NCBI RefSeq assembly: GCF_946480305.1
Contig: NZ_CAMLJQ010000001.1
Location: 274,647 to 338,646, forward strand
From: an uncultured Caldimonas sp.
Lineage (GTDB): Bacteria; Pseudomonadota; Gammaproteobacteria; Burkholderiales; Burkholderiaceae
Direction of reading: 5' to 3'
Length of the DNA: 64,000 bases
In this document: piece after piece, positions 43,785 to 52,662 of the stretch
Layout: the number at the start of each line of letters is the position of its first letter
Numbering within the stretch: the first letter of the stretch is position 1
The notes under the pieces: generated by a model
Told to the model about the DNA's origin: nothing
Seen by the model: only the letters and a program-made list of their open reading frames with translations
Databases searched by the model: none
Made by a program: the position numbers and the translations under genes

Positions 43785-45728
43785 ATGAACCACCCTCGCC
43801 CCCCTGTGTCCCCGGAGCACCTTGATCCGGGGTTCGAACCGACGCAGACGTTGGCTCCCAGCCACGACGCGCTGCCCGCAGGCTCGCGTCTGGCCGAGTA
43901 TGAAGTGGAGCGTGTGCTTGGCGAGGGAGGGTTCGGCATCGTCTACCTCGCGGCCGACCACGGCCTGCAGCGGCACGTAGCGATCAAGGAATATCTGCCC
44001 GCCGCCCTCGCCGCACGCGGAGCCCGGGCCTCGGTCACGTTGCGCGCCACCTCCCACAGCGAAACCTTCAAGCTCGGCCTGCGGTCGTTCGTCAACGAGG
44101 CGCGCCTGCTGGCACGCTTCGACCACCCGTCGCTGGTGCGCGTGTACCGGTTCTGGGAAGCGAACGGCACCGCCTACATGGTCATGCCGTATTACGAAGG
44201 CACCACGCTCGCCGCCGCGCGGATGGCCATGACCCAGCCGCCCGACGAAGCTTGGTTGCGCAGCCTGCTGCTGTCGCTGATGGGTGCACTCGAGGTGCTG
44301 CACGCCAGCTCGTGCTACCACCGCGACATCGCACCCGACAACATCCTGCTGCTGCCGGACGGGCGCCCGGTACTGCTCGATTTCGGTGCTGCGCGGCGAG
44401 TGATCGGCGACCGCACCCAAACCTTGACCGCGATCCTGAAGCCCGCTTTTGCGCCGATCGAGCAGTACGCCGAGGCCGGCCACCTGCAGCAGGGGCCCTG
44501 GACCGACCTGTATGCGCTCGGTGCGGTCATGTACTACCTGATCAGCGGGCGCTCGCCGCTGCCGTCCACCGTACGCGCGGTCGACGATCAGATGAAGCCC
44601 TTGTCGCAGGTGACCGAGTCGCTGCGCCAGACCTTCCCCGACCTGCGCTACAGCCCATCCTTCCTGGCCACCATCGAGTGGGCGCTGTCGGTGCGGCCGA
44701 AGGACCGGCCACAGACCGTGGCGCAGCTGCGTGACGCGTTGAGCAAGCCGGGTTGGGCCCGCGAAACGGCAGCGACGGCGACACCGCCCAAGGTGGCCGA
44801 CACTGCCGCCGCGACCACACCTGTTGCCGCCACTTCGGCACCGGTGCCGCCCACCGCTGCACCGCCCGAGCCTGCCGCGGTGCAGCCTCCACCGGTGCCG
44901 GAAAGGCCTCCGGCCGACGTGCCGCTGTTTACAGCATCGATGCCGCCGCCTGCGGCCTCCCCGAGCCCGTCGCCTGCGGCCTCGCCACCCAGTGTCTCGC
45001 CGCCCACGCTCTCCGACGAAATTCCATCGGACGCCGCGGTGATGGCGGCGCTGAACGCCGCGCTCGGCTCGATCCCGCCCAGCCGCCCCGACCCTGCCTG
45101 GGCCGCCGTACGTGCCGAAGAAGACGGGTTCCGGGAACAGCATGGCAGTCGCAGCGGCGCGGGCGCCCGGTGGGGCGTGGCCGTTGCTCTGCTGGTGGCG
45201 CTGGGCCTCGGCGCATGGCAGTGGCACGAGAACCGCACTGCGGAGGAGTTGCTGCGCCGCCTCGCCAATACCTCCACCGCCGAAGAAAGCGCGGTTGCCG
45301 GAACCGCCGAACCGGCCAGGCCGCAACCGCCGGCTGCGACCGCCGCGCCGGTCGAACCCATGGCAGCCCCGCTGCCGCCAGAGCCGCCGCGCGCAGCTGC
45401 CTCCGCCGACGCGGTGGCCGCCGTGCCGCCCCCGGAAGCGGCGCCTGTGTCCGCTCGAGGTGGAGCCGAGGCGGTGGCTGCCCCGGAAGTCGAGCAGATC
45501 GAAACAGCCCCTCCCGCTGCGGGGCCGGTGAAGGAAGCCACGGCCGCGCCCGAGCCGGAGCCGGTGGAGCGCCCAGTGGCTGCAGTGCGGCCGAGCAGCC
45601 CTCGCGCTGCCTGTGCGCCTCGCACCAACTTCTCGCTCTACTACTGCATGCAGACCCAGTGCAAGCAAGGCCACTTCTACAACCACCCGCAGTGCATCCG
45701 GCTGCGCGAGCGCGACGAGGTGGACTGA
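43785..45728 (+). CDS. Membrane-anchored Hanks-type Ser/Thr protein kinase
   Basis: A protein of about 647 residues. The N-terminal kinase domain (about 38-315) has a complete active site: glycine loop GEGGFG at 46-51, Lys68 in HVAIKEYLP, catalytic HRD at 179-181 with Asn186, and DFG Asp199. A Pro/Ala-rich linker leads to one membrane helix (about 463-480). A second Pro/Ala/Glu-rich stretch follows, then a short Cys-containing tail (CAPRTNFSLYYCMQTQCKQG) that would lie in the periplasm. No PASTA domain is seen. The start is uncertain because no clear Shine-Dalgarno is present; in-frame ATGs lie 45 and 24 bases earlier. Confidence 0.88.
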   Translation: MNHPRPPVSPEHLDPGFEPTQTLAPSHDALPAGSRLAEYEVERVLGEGGFGIVYLAADHGLQRHVAIKEYLPAALAARGARASVTLRATSHSETFKLGLRSFVNEARLLARFDHPSLVRVYRFWEANGTAYMVMPYYEGTTLAAARMAMTQPPDEAWLRSLLLSLMGALEVLHASSCYHRDIAPDNILLLPDGRPVLLDFGAARRVIGDRTQTLTAILKPAFAPIEQYAEAGHLQQGPWTDLYALGAVMYYLISGRSPLPSTVRAVDDQMKPLSQVTESLRQTFPDLRYSPSFLATIEWALSVRPKDRPQTVAQLRDALSKPGWARETAATATPPKVADTAAATTPVAATSAPVPPTAAPPEPAAVQPPPVPERPPADVPLFTASMPPPAASPSPSPAASPPSVSPPTLSDEIPSDAAVMAALNAALGSIPPSRPDPAWAAVRAEEDGFREQHGSRSGAGARWGVAVALLVALGLGAWQWHENRTAEELLRRLANTSTAEESAVAGTAEPARPQPPAATAAPVEPMAAPLPPEPPRAAASADAVAAVPPPEAAPVSARGGAEAVAAPEVEQIETAPPAAGPVKEATAAPEPEPVERPVAAVRPSSPRAACAPRTNFSLYYCMQTQCKQGHFYNHPQCIRLRERDEVD

Positions 45729-45811
45729 AAAAAGCGATGCGCACGCCTGACTTGCGGGCGCCGCATTTGCTTGTGGACATCGACGCTTTCTTCAAAGAAG
45801 GAAAGGAAACG

Positions 45812-46204
45812 ATGTCCCATCTCAGCGAAGCGCAGATGCAGACCCTGCGCGATCTTCTTTCCCGCCGTGAAACCGAGCTGCAGGCCGAAGTGCGCGACGC
45901 ACGGGACGCGGCCGAAGAACAGGCGGTCGGCCAGGCGGGCGTCGTCGGCGACCATGGCGACAACGCCACTGAACACCTGCAGCACGGGATCCGTCATGTC
46001 GAGATGTCGCGCGACATCGAGGAGCTCGTGCAGATCGAGGCCGCCAGAGAACGCATGAATGACGGCTCGTATGGAGAGTGCACGGACTGCGGGCAGGAGA
46101 TCGACACGCGCCGCCTGATGGCCCAGCCCACCGCGTCGCGCTGCGCTCCCTGCCAGGAACGCTACGAGCGAGAACATCCGCACACTTTGCGCGACCCTGG
46201 CTGA
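45812..46204 (+). CDS. TraR/DksA-family zinc-finger protein
   Basis: A 130-residue protein with an N-terminal helical coiled-coil half and a C-terminal C4 zinc finger (CTDCGQEIDTRRL, then CAPCQERYE). DksA-family proteins bind the RNA polymerase secondary channel and help control rRNA and stress promoters. The tip residues diverge from DksA proper, so it is better called DksA/TraR-like. AGGA precedes the ATG at 45812; an upstream in-frame extension looks like non-coding sequence. Confidence 0.85.
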   Translation: MSHLSEAQMQTLRDLLSRRETELQAEVRDARDAAEEQAVGQAGVVGDHGDNATEHLQHGIRHVEMSRDIEELVQIEAARERMNDGSYGECTDCGQEIDTRRLMAQPTASRCAPCQERYEREHPHTLRDPG

Positions 46205-46347
46205 GCGTTCAGGCAAAAGTTCTCGAAGGCCGGCAGCAACTTGCTGCAGCACGCCCACGGCCACCTTTTGCCCCTATACCATCGCCCGGCCTCGGGCGGT
46301 GCGGCCTCTTGCACACACGCCTGCGCAGGCAGCAAGCGAGCAGGCAG

Positions 46348-46530
46348 ATGTTCGGAGAGATCACAGGCTGGCTGGTGGCCTTCAAATACCCGGCGGGAGA
46401 CACGGCGCCGCAATGGCTGGAGATACGCGACACCGAGCGCGAGCGCGCGATCGAAGCCGCCCGCGCTATGGCGTCGCAGCGCTGGCCGGAAGCGGCTCTC
46501 TTCAAGGTCGTGCCCGTGATGGATTTCTGA
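46348..46530 (+). CDS. Small hypothetical protein, 60 residues
   Basis: A compact translation (MFGEITGWLVAFKYPAGD, then LFKVVPVMDF) with normal amino-acid balance, unlike the Arg-rich shadow frames nearby. It contains Trp, Tyr and Phe and a helical middle. A weak AGG-type site precedes the ATG. It lies between the DksA-like gene and flhD. No family is recognised. Confidence 0.5.
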   Translation: MFGEITGWLVAFKYPAGDTAPQWLEIRDTERERAIEAARAMASQRWPEAALFKVVPVMDF

Positions 46531-46749
46531 TCGGTGTGAACTTGAGCCGGAAATACCCTGGGTTTCGGGTCTTTTTGTAGGAATTTGCCTGACAGGCCCC
46601 CTCGGATCACGGGGACGCGCCGAACAGAAGCACCCTGATGGGCCGTCCCAAGGTCGATGGTCAGAATTCGTTTCACGGTGAAAGCAAAAGCAAACACCCG
46701 AAACCCAGGCCAGTTCCGCGAGACAGCGGCGACAAGAAGGAGCCCGAAG

Positions 46750-47079
46750 ATGACCACCACCGCCGATCAGATCCTGACCGAAATCCGCGAAGCCAACCTG
46801 TCGTACCTGATGCTCGCGCAGAACCTGATCCGCACTGACCGCGAACAGGCGCTGTTCCGCCTGGGCGTGAGTGACGACACGGCGGAGATGCTGGCCATGC
46901 TCACCCCGGCGCAGATGATGAAGATCGCTTCCGGCAACACGTTGCTGTGCCGGTTCCGCTTCGATGACGACCTGGTCTGGGGCCTGCTGACGAATCACGG
47001 CAAGACGGCAGCCAACGACGGCACCTCGCGCCTGCACGCTTCGATCGTGCTGGCCGGGCGTCACCAGGAAGCGGCCTGA
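46750..47079 (+). CDS. flhD: Flagellar transcriptional regulator FlhD
   Basis: A 109-residue protein matching FlhD: ADQILTEIREANLSYLMLAQNLIRTDREQALFRLGVSDDTAEMLAMLTPAQMMKIA covers the conserved core, here quoted only as the family landmark EIREANLSYLMLAQ and CRFRFDDDLVWGLLT. With FlhC it forms the master activator complex of class II flagellar genes. AAGGAG lies seven bases before the ATG. About 220 bp of leader precede it. flhC follows after 135 bp. Confidence 0.93.
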   Translation: MTTTADQILTEIREANLSYLMLAQNLIRTDREQALFRLGVSDDTAEMLAMLTPAQMMKIASGNTLLCRFRFDDDLVWGLLTNHGKTAANDGTSRLHASIVLAGRHQEAA

Positions 47080-47092
47080 AGAAAAGGGCCCA

Positions 47093-47160
47093 CCCCTACG
47101 GCCTTCGGCCGCCCCTCAAGGGGCGACGCTGGCGGACCGGCGGAGCCGGATCCGCGGCGT
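47093..47160. repeat. Palindromic intergenic element between flhD and flhC
   Basis: Three short dyads follow each other: GGCC-TTC-GGCC, GCCCCT-CA-AGGGGC (47111-47124) and GCGGACCGG...CCGGATCCGC (47132-47155). Such strings of GC palindromes recur between genes in related Burkholderiales genomes as dispersed repeats, to my recollection. It may affect the relative expression of flhD and flhC. Confidence 0.45.
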
Positions 47161-47214
47161 CACTCGGCCAAGCCATTGTTTGCAAGCAGCACGACAGCCA
47201 CAAGGAAAGCGTCC

Positions 47215-47751
47215 ATGCGCAACAAGAGCATCCTCACCGAAGCCCGCCAGATCGAGCGAGCGGTCACCCTGATCGAGCTGGGGGCCCGGCTGCAGGTGCT
47301 GGAGTCGGAGACGGACCTGTCGTACGAGCGGCTGCTGCGGCTGTACAAGGAAGTCTCGGGCAAGTCGCCTTCGAAGGGACAGTTGCCGTTTTCCACCGAT
47401 TGGTTCATGACCTGGCAGCCGAACATCCACGCCAGCCTGTTCCTGAACATCCATGAATACCTGAACAAGGTGGCCGAACTCGACGAGATCGACACCATCA
47501 TCAAGGCCTACCGGCTGTACCTGGAGCAGACCCAGGCCCAGTCGCTGGAGCCGCTGTTGTCGGTCACCCGCGCCTGGCGCCTGGTGAAGTTCGTCGACAA
47601 CGGCATGCTGACGATGACCAGATGCAGCAAGTGCGGCGGGCACTTCGTGACGCACCCGCACGAGATCGCGCGGCACTTCGTGTGCGGCATGTGCAACCCG
47701 CCGGCTCGTGCTGGCAAGGGCAAGGCCAGCGGCGGTCTGCAGATTCATTGA
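47215..47751 (+). CDS. flhC: Flagellar transcriptional regulator FlhC
   Basis: A 178-residue FlhC. Landmarks are ARQIERAVTLIELGARLQVLE, LSYERLLRLYKEVSGKSPSKGQLPFSTDWFMTWQPNIHAS (as two adjacent blocks), and the C-terminal zinc-binding cysteines CSKCGG and CGMC. AAGGAAA lies seven bases before the ATG. It acts with FlhD. No other flagellar gene is in the window. Confidence 0.95.
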   Translation: MRNKSILTEARQIERAVTLIELGARLQVLESETDLSYERLLRLYKEVSGKSPSKGQLPFSTDWFMTWQPNIHASLFLNIHEYLNKVAELDEIDTIIKAYRLYLEQTQAQSLEPLLSVTRAWRLVKFVDNGMLTMTRCSKCGGHFVTHPHEIARHFVCGMCNPPARAGKGKASGGLQIH

Positions 47752-47826
47752 ACCGTTTTCCTGTGGTGTTGTTTGACGTTGGTGACGTAGCCTCCTCCTG
47801 AGAGCACAGTTCGCTGTGCATTCATA

Positions 47827-47853
47827 CGGGCCCCTCGGGGCCCGTTTTCTTTG
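47827..47853 (+). terminator. Rho-independent terminator after flhC
   Basis: ACGGGCCC-CTCG-GGGCCCGT is an 8-bp perfect stem with a 4-base loop, followed by TTTCTTT. It lies 75 bp after the flhC stop. Confidence 0.85.
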
Positions 47854-47891
47854 GGTGCAGTGCGGCCTCGGCCGGCGCCGGCCGCTCGCAT

Positions 47892-48365
47892 TCAGCGTCG
47901 CGAGCCTTGCAGCAGCAACGCGCCCGCCGTCATGCCGAGCGCGAGCCCGCCGTAGACGAGCCACAGGCTGCGTCCGGACAGACGGCGCTCGAACCCGGGC
48001 GTGAGCCGACGCGGCACCAGGCACAGGTCGACCACGGCCGCGGCGGTGGTCGCCTTGACCGCGCTCTTCACGACCGCCTGGACGGTGCCCTGCCGCCGCT
48101 CGCGGCCAAGCAGTTTCTCGAACAGCACGCCCCAGAACACCGCAGAACCGGCATGCAGCAGCGCCCCTACCAGGGTATGGCGTGCAGTGGGGCGATCCAC
48201 GTGCAAGGCTTCGTCGCCCCACACGATGTGGCTCGTCGCATTGAGGGGCGCCACCGCGCTGTCGGCGTCTCGCCGGCCTCGCCATGCCAGCACGGCCGCC
48301 GACAACGCACCCGCGGCGCCGCCGGAGACGAGCGCATCCTTCACTGAATGAGTCCAGGTTTTCAT
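47892..48365 (-). CDS. Hypothetical small membrane protein, 157 residues
   Basis: Hydrophobic stretches at about 14-30, 60-80, 105-120 and 135-153 suggest a membrane protein with three or four helices (ALVSGGAAGALSAAVLAW, LVYGGLALGMTAGALLL). No family is recognised with confidence. GAGGTGAC directly precedes the ATG. It is divergent from the copper-storage-like gene and ends facing the flhC terminator. Confidence 0.7.
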   Translation of the reverse strand: MKTWTHSVKDALVSGGAAGALSAAVLAWRGRRDADSAVAPLNATSHIVWGDEALHVDRPTARHTLVGALLHAGSAVFWGVLFEKLLGRERRQGTVQAVVKSAVKATTAAAVVDLCLVPRRLTPGFERRLSGRSLWLVYGGLALGMTAGALLLQGSRR

Positions 48366-48469
48366 GTCACCTCGCTTGCAGGGGGAAGTACCGGAGGGAC
48401 GGCAAGCGGCATTCCCACGGGTATGCAGCTTGCCGCCTCCTGGGTGCACGAACCGAAGGAGTACATGAC

Positions 48470-48889
48470 ATGACTGGAATTGCGAACGACCCGGGGGTGA
48501 AGCAGTGCATCGAGCACTGCCAGCAATGCCGCTCGGTCTGCCTGTCGATGGCGATGGGCCACTGCCTGGAAGAAGGGGGTGCGCACGCGGAGCGCGAGCA
48601 CATCGCGCTGATGCTGAACTGCGCGGAGATCTGCAACACGGCCGCCCACTTCATGCTGGCCGGCTCCACGCTGCACACCGAGGTGTGCGCCGTCTGTGCC
48701 AAGGTCTGCGGCGCGTGCGCGCAAAGCTGCCGTCAGCTGGACGGCATGGAGCCATGCGTAGAGGCCTGCGAAAGGTGTGCCGAAAGCTGCGCCGACATGG
48801 CCGGCATCGAGGCGCCGCCGGTGCATGGCAGCGACCGCCTGCCCGCCACCGGCGTGCCTGGTGGCCCGCCGCGTCAGGGCATTTATTGA
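48470..48889 (+). CDS. Cysteine-rich four-helix-bundle copper-storage-like protein (DUF326/Csp family)
   Basis: A 139-residue protein with about 17 Cys spaced along predicted helices (CIEHCQQCRSVC, CAVCAKVCGACAQSC, CVEACERCAESC), the layout of Csp copper-storage proteins and DUF326 proteins. These bundles bind many Cu(I) ions through inward-facing cysteines. No Tat or Sec signal is seen, so it should be cytosolic, like Csp3. AAGGAG lies eight bases before the ATG. It overlaps the convergent kinase gene by seven bases. Confidence 0.82.
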   Translation: MTGIANDPGVKQCIEHCQQCRSVCLSMAMGHCLEEGGAHAEREHIALMLNCAEICNTAAHFMLAGSTLHTEVCAVCAKVCGACAQSCRQLDGMEPCVEACERCAESCADMAGIEAPPVHGSDRLPATGVPGGPPRQGIY

Positions 48890-50910
48890 CTGGCCTCCCC
48901 CAGCGCCCGGTGAGCCTCGGGCGCCTGCCGGGGTAGCCACACCGACAGGCAGGCTCCGCCCTCCGGCAGGTTGCGCGCGTTGACCGAGCCTCCCAGGATG
49001 CCGGTCACCGCGTTGTGAACGATGTAGAGGCCGAGCCCCGAGCCGCCCATGCCCAGCCGCGTGGTGAAGAACGGGTCGAAGATCCGGTCGAGGTCTGCCG
49101 GATCGATGCCGCGGCCGTTGTCCCGCACCGACAACTCCACGCCCTCCGGGCCCGCCGCGGCGCAGCGCACCCAGATGTCGCCGGACTGGTCTTGATGCGA
49201 AAAGGCATGGTCGAGCGCATTGACGACCAGATTGACCACGACCTGCGCCACGGCCCCGGGGAAGCTGTCCATCGTCACGCCTGGCTCCAGTTCGGCATGC
49301 AAGCGCAGCGGCCTGCCGTTCAGCAGGTACTTGACCGAGGCGAGCGCATCGCGGACCACGTCGGCCAGTTCGAACCGACGGCGCTGCTCGGTGGCCTGGT
49401 CGACCGCTGCCTGCTTGAAGCTGCGCACCAGGTCGGAGGCACGCGCGAGGTTGCGTGTGACGAGTTCGGCAGATTCTGCACACACCGACGCGAACTGACC
49501 GAGCTCGCTGCGGGTGAGCAGGCCCTCTTGCAGCCGCAGCGGAAGCCGATGGGCCGAATCGCGCATGCTGGTCGCCACGACCAGCGCATTGCCCAGCGGC
49601 GTGTTTAGCTCATGCGCGAGCCCGCTCATCAGGCGCCCCAGCGCCGCCAGCCTCTCGGAGCGCAGCAGCTCCGCCTGCACCTGTGAATGGCGCTCGAACA
49701 GCGCGCCCAGTTCGGCATTGGCGCGTTCCAGCTCTGCCGTGCGCTGTTTCACCCGCTCCTCGAGCTCCTCATTCAGCTGCCTCAACTGCTCCAGCGTCTC
49801 GCGGCGCGCGGCCTCGCTCGTGTCGAGCCTGCCGATCATCCGGTTGTATGCGTCTGCCAGCACCTTCGCCTCGCCGGAGCTGCGCCCCGAGAACGGCTGC
49901 GCATTCCCCTCCCCCACGGCCTGCAGGTGTTGCGTGAGCAGACGGATCGGCCGCATCACGCGCCGCACGCCCGCGCCGACGAGCAACAGCAGTCCCAGCA
50001 GCGCCACCACGACGGTCCACAGCAGTGCGTCGAGCGCCGTGCGAAAGGGCTGCCGCGCCTCTGCCATGGGGAAGGTGGCGCCGAGAATCCAGTCCATCGA
50101 CGGCACGCGTGCATAGGTGACGAGCACCCGCTCGCCCGCGCTGTTGATCGTTTCCGTCGTGCCTTCGAAACGCTGCCCGATGGCTTGGTCGTAGGCATGG
50201 TTGACGCCCGGTGCGGCGGCCAGCTTGAACATGCGCGCGGGATCCGGATGCATGAGCAGCAGCCGCTGGCCGGTGGTCAGGAACAGATAGCCGCCTTCGC
50301 CGACGCGCTGCTTCTGCAGGTCTGCGGCGTAGTGCGGCGTCAGCAGGTCCAGGCAGCCCAGCAGCACGCCCACGATCTGGCCCTGCTCGTCGCGCAGCGG
50401 AGCACTCATCGCCAATGCCGGCCGCGCGGAACCGGGGCTGGACTCGAAGGGGGCCGAGACCTGCAACTCGCCGGTGGTCGCCGTGTTCGACAGCAAGGAG
50501 CGTTCGATGTCGGCCGGCACGTCGAAGAATGCGCCGCTCCCGCTGCGAACGATCACCTTCCCCAAGGGATCGTAGACGCGCAACCCGGCGTTGAAGCTGA
50601 GGTGCAGGTAGACCCTGTTGTCGAGGAAGCCGGTCATCGCTTCGACGTCCCCTCGCACTTGACCCGCCACGCCCGCAAGCACCGTGCGCGCCATGGCGAA
50701 CCGGTCGTCCAGGCCGCGCGCCTGCGCCTTCAGCATTGTTTCCTGGTGGAGTCCAACCAGCTCGAGGTAGCGCGCCTCGAACACTTTGAGGGCATGCCAG
50801 GAAATCGCCGAGAACCCGAGCACGAAGGCCAGGCCGACCAGCACCGCCGCTCGCGTTGCAAGTGAGCGGTTTTTCCACGCCTCGGTCACCCGCGGCCAGC
50901 CTCGGTTCAC
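48883..50910 (-). CDS. Sensor histidine kinase with double-Cache domain
   Basis: A 675-residue kinase. The first membrane helix is at about 15-35, followed by a dCache sensor (about 40-295), a second membrane helix (about 305-325), a HAMP domain, a coiled coil, the HisKA site GLAHELNTPLGNAL, and a HATPase domain (NLVVNALDHA, DNGRGIDPADL, MGGSGLGLYIV). The GTG at 50910 is used because GGGAG lies seven bases upstream; this leaves 101 bp for divergent promoters. Earlier in-frame starts would run into the divergent gene. It has no receiver and probably signals with the hybrid protein at 51012. Confidence 0.88.
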   Translation of the reverse strand: MNRGWPRVTEAWKNRSLATRAAVLVGLAFVLGFSAISWHALKVFEARYLELVGLHQETMLKAQARGLDDRFAMARTVLAGVAGQVRGDVEAMTGFLDNRVYLHLSFNAGLRVYDPLGKVIVRSGSGAFFDVPADIERSLLSNTATTGELQVSAPFESSPGSARPALAMSAPLRDEQGQIVGVLLGCLDLLTPHYAADLQKQRVGEGGYLFLTTGQRLLLMHPDPARMFKLAAAPGVNHAYDQAIGQRFEGTTETINSAGERVLVTYARVPSMDWILGATFPMAEARQPFRTALDALLWTVVVALLGLLLLVGAGVRRVMRPIRLLTQHLQAVGEGNAQPFSGRSSGEAKVLADAYNRMIGRLDTSEAARRETLEQLRQLNEELEERVKQRTAELERANAELGALFERHSQVQAELLRSERLAALGRLMSGLAHELNTPLGNALVVATSMRDSAHRLPLRLQEGLLTRSELGQFASVCAESAELVTRNLARASDLVRSFKQAAVDQATEQRRRFELADVVRDALASVKYLLNGRPLRLHAELEPGVTMDSFPGAVAQVVVNLVVNALDHAFSHQDQSGDIWVRCAAAGPEGVELSVRDNGRGIDPADLDRIFDPFFTTRLGMGGSGLGLYIVHNAVTGILGGSVNARNLPEGGACLSVWLPRQAPEAHRALGEASQ

Positions 50911-51011
50911 TCGAATACTCCCGTCGTTTGCGATATTGCGGAGCAGCGTATTGGTCCGGCTCGGTGCGAGGTGCATACTAGCAACCGCCCGGTTGAAACA
51001 AACGATACACA

Positions 51012-52352
51012 ATGATCGACCTCACCGAGGATGCCCTCGGACTGGCACCGGAAGACCGTCTTCTGGGACGCGGGGACGTGCCCGCGCCGCGTTGGCATGT
51101 CCTGGTGGCCGACGACGACGAGGACGTGCACCGTGCAACCGAACTCGCGCTGTTCGGCCACACCATCGAAGGCCGCCCGCTCGCGTTTTTGCATGCGTAC
51201 AGCGCTGCACACGCCTTGCAGCTGATGACCGAGGAGCCGGGCATCTGCGTGATCCTGCTCGACGTGGTCATGGAGCGGCCCGATGCCGGCCTGCAATTGG
51301 TGAAACAACTCAGAGCCGACCTGGGCCGGCGTGACGTGCGCATCATCCTGCGCACCGGCCAGCCAGGCTACGCACCCGAGATCGACACGGTCCGTCACTA
51401 CGACATCGACGACTACTGCACGAAGTCGGAGATGACCAATGTCCGCCTTTTCACCACGCTCACCACCGCGATCCGCTCCTACCGGCTGATCACGGAGTTG
51501 CAGCAGCAGCGCGACGAACTCAGCCGCACCAACGTGATGCTGGAGACCCTGCGCGCGCATGAACAGGTGCAGGCCGAAAGGCTGCTGGGCGCCGAACGCG
51601 AACTGCGGCTGGCACAGCAGACAATGGAGCACTGCGTCGCTCAACGCACACGCGAGTTGTCAGAGGCCGTCGGCCAGCTCGAGTTCTTCAACCGGGTGGT
51701 TTCGCACGACCTGCGCGGACCGCTGGGCGGCATTGCCAGCATCTCCGAGCTGATCGGCACCGAACTCGAGCGCGGCAACCTGCCGGTGGTGCGCCACCGT
51801 CTGTCGCTGATGGAGTCGCACACGCGCCGGCTGGTGCGCCTGGTGGAGGAGCTCTTCAACCTGACGCGCGTGTCGTCCGGACTGTTGACGCACACGTCGC
51901 AGCCGCTGGACGCAGTCGTGGTCGAAGCCATCGAAGTTCTCGGTTTGTCGGTGCCGGCCGAACGGCTGGCATGCGTGTCGGTCCAGCCGTTGCCGACCCT
52001 GCAGATCGACCGCGCGCTGATGCGGCAGGCGTTCGTGAACCTGATCGGCAACGCGCTCAAGTTCACCAGCCACCTCGACGATCCTCGCATCGAGGTGCAG
52101 GCGCATCGGCAGGGCAACGAATGGATTGTCGCCGTCGTCGACAACGGCCGCGGTTTCGATGCCCGGCGTGCCGGAGACCTCTTCAAACCCTTCGCCCGCC
52201 TGCATGGCGGCGACGTCGAGGGCAGCGGCATCGGCCTGACCATCGTGCGCCGGATCGTCGAACGGCATGGCGGCAGGGTCTGGGCCGAATGCCCCAATGG
52301 CTGCGGCGCCCGCTTCTGCTTTGCACTGCCACCGCAGGCCGCGCCGGCCTGA
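51012..52352 (+). CDS. Receiver-fused histidine kinase (REC-HisKA-HATPase)
   Basis: A 446-residue cytoplasmic protein. The N-terminal receiver (about 27-160) has the acidic cluster ADDDED and phosphoacceptor Asp in VILLDVVME. A coiled coil (about 165-215) leads to the HisKA site FFNRVVSHDLRGPLGG and a HATPase domain (NLIGNALKF, DNGRGFDARR, GSGIGLTIV). No membrane segment is present. It is divergent from the Cache kinase gene, and the architecture suggests it receives phosphate from that kinase and passes the signal on. Confidence 0.88.
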   Translation: MIDLTEDALGLAPEDRLLGRGDVPAPRWHVLVADDDEDVHRATELALFGHTIEGRPLAFLHAYSAAHALQLMTEEPGICVILLDVVMERPDAGLQLVKQLRADLGRRDVRIILRTGQPGYAPEIDTVRHYDIDDYCTKSEMTNVRLFTTLTTAIRSYRLITELQQQRDELSRTNVMLETLRAHEQVQAERLLGAERELRLAQQTMEHCVAQRTRELSEAVGQLEFFNRVVSHDLRGPLGGIASISELIGTELERGNLPVVRHRLSLMESHTRRLVRLVEELFNLTRVSSGLLTHTSQPLDAVVVEAIEVLGLSVPAERLACVSVQPLPTLQIDRALMRQAFVNLIGNALKFTSHLDDPRIEVQAHRQGNEWIVAVVDNGRGFDARRAGDLFKPFARLHGGDVEGSGIGLTIVRRIVERHGGRVWAECPNGCGARFCFALPPQAAPA

Positions 52353-52380
52353 AAACGAAAAAACCGCCGGGGTGGCGGTT
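52352..52380 (-). terminator. Terminator for the minus-strand protease operon
   Basis: AACCGCC-GGGGT-GGCGGTT is a 7-bp stem with a 5-base loop. Read on the minus strand it is followed by a run of mainly T (GAAAACGAAAAA on the plus strand). It lies 28 bp after the stop of the 81-residue gene and may also slow plus-strand transcripts. Confidence 0.8.
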
Positions 52381-52407
52381 CTCGCGGCGGTTGTTCGTGG
52401 TGCGCCG

Positions 52408-52653
52408 TCAGGCCGCCTTGCGGCGCGGTGGCGTGGGCTTGCGCACCGAGCGCGTCTCGGCGGTGTAAGACCAACCGGGCAACTGGCGGGAGATCCGCTT
52501 GATCTGGGGCAATTCGGCATCGACGATCAGCGTGCCGGTGCCGGCAGCGATCACGGTAGCGCCTTCGGCGCGCGTGGTTTCGGCCGCCTCCTCGGGGCCG
52601 ACCGGCACGCCGTTCGACGCTGAACTACCGCAATACAGAACAAACCGCTTCAT
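52408..52653 (-). CDS. Small protein next to the subtilase, possibly inhibitor/propeptide-like
   Basis: An 81-residue protein starting nine bases after the subtilase stop, so almost certainly in its operon. The central part (GTLIVDAELPQIKRISRQLPG, ending GWSYTAET) has the strand-helix-strand rhythm of an I9-type propeptide or inhibitor and resembles the KVVSLTPDEAALLQAEVPGL region inside the protease. The C-terminus is basic. No good Shine-Dalgarno is seen, which fits translational coupling. The inhibitor or chaperone role is inferred. Confidence 0.6.
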   Translation of the reverse strand: MKRFVLYCGSSASNGVPVGPEEAAETTRAEGATVIAAGTGTLIVDAELPQIKRISRQLPGWSYTAETRSVRKPTPPRRKAA

Positions 52654-52662
52654 GGGGCGTGA

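Noticed and set aside
43188..45686. A long minus-strand open frame opposite the Ser/Thr kinase gene
   Set aside because: The plus strand has a complete kinase active site. The antisense translation is low-complexity Arg/Gly/His-rich.
44753..45811. An extended frame fused in front of the DksA-like protein
   Set aside because: It runs in a different frame through the kinase gene with Arg/Ala-rich translation. The real start at 45812 has its own ribosome binding site.
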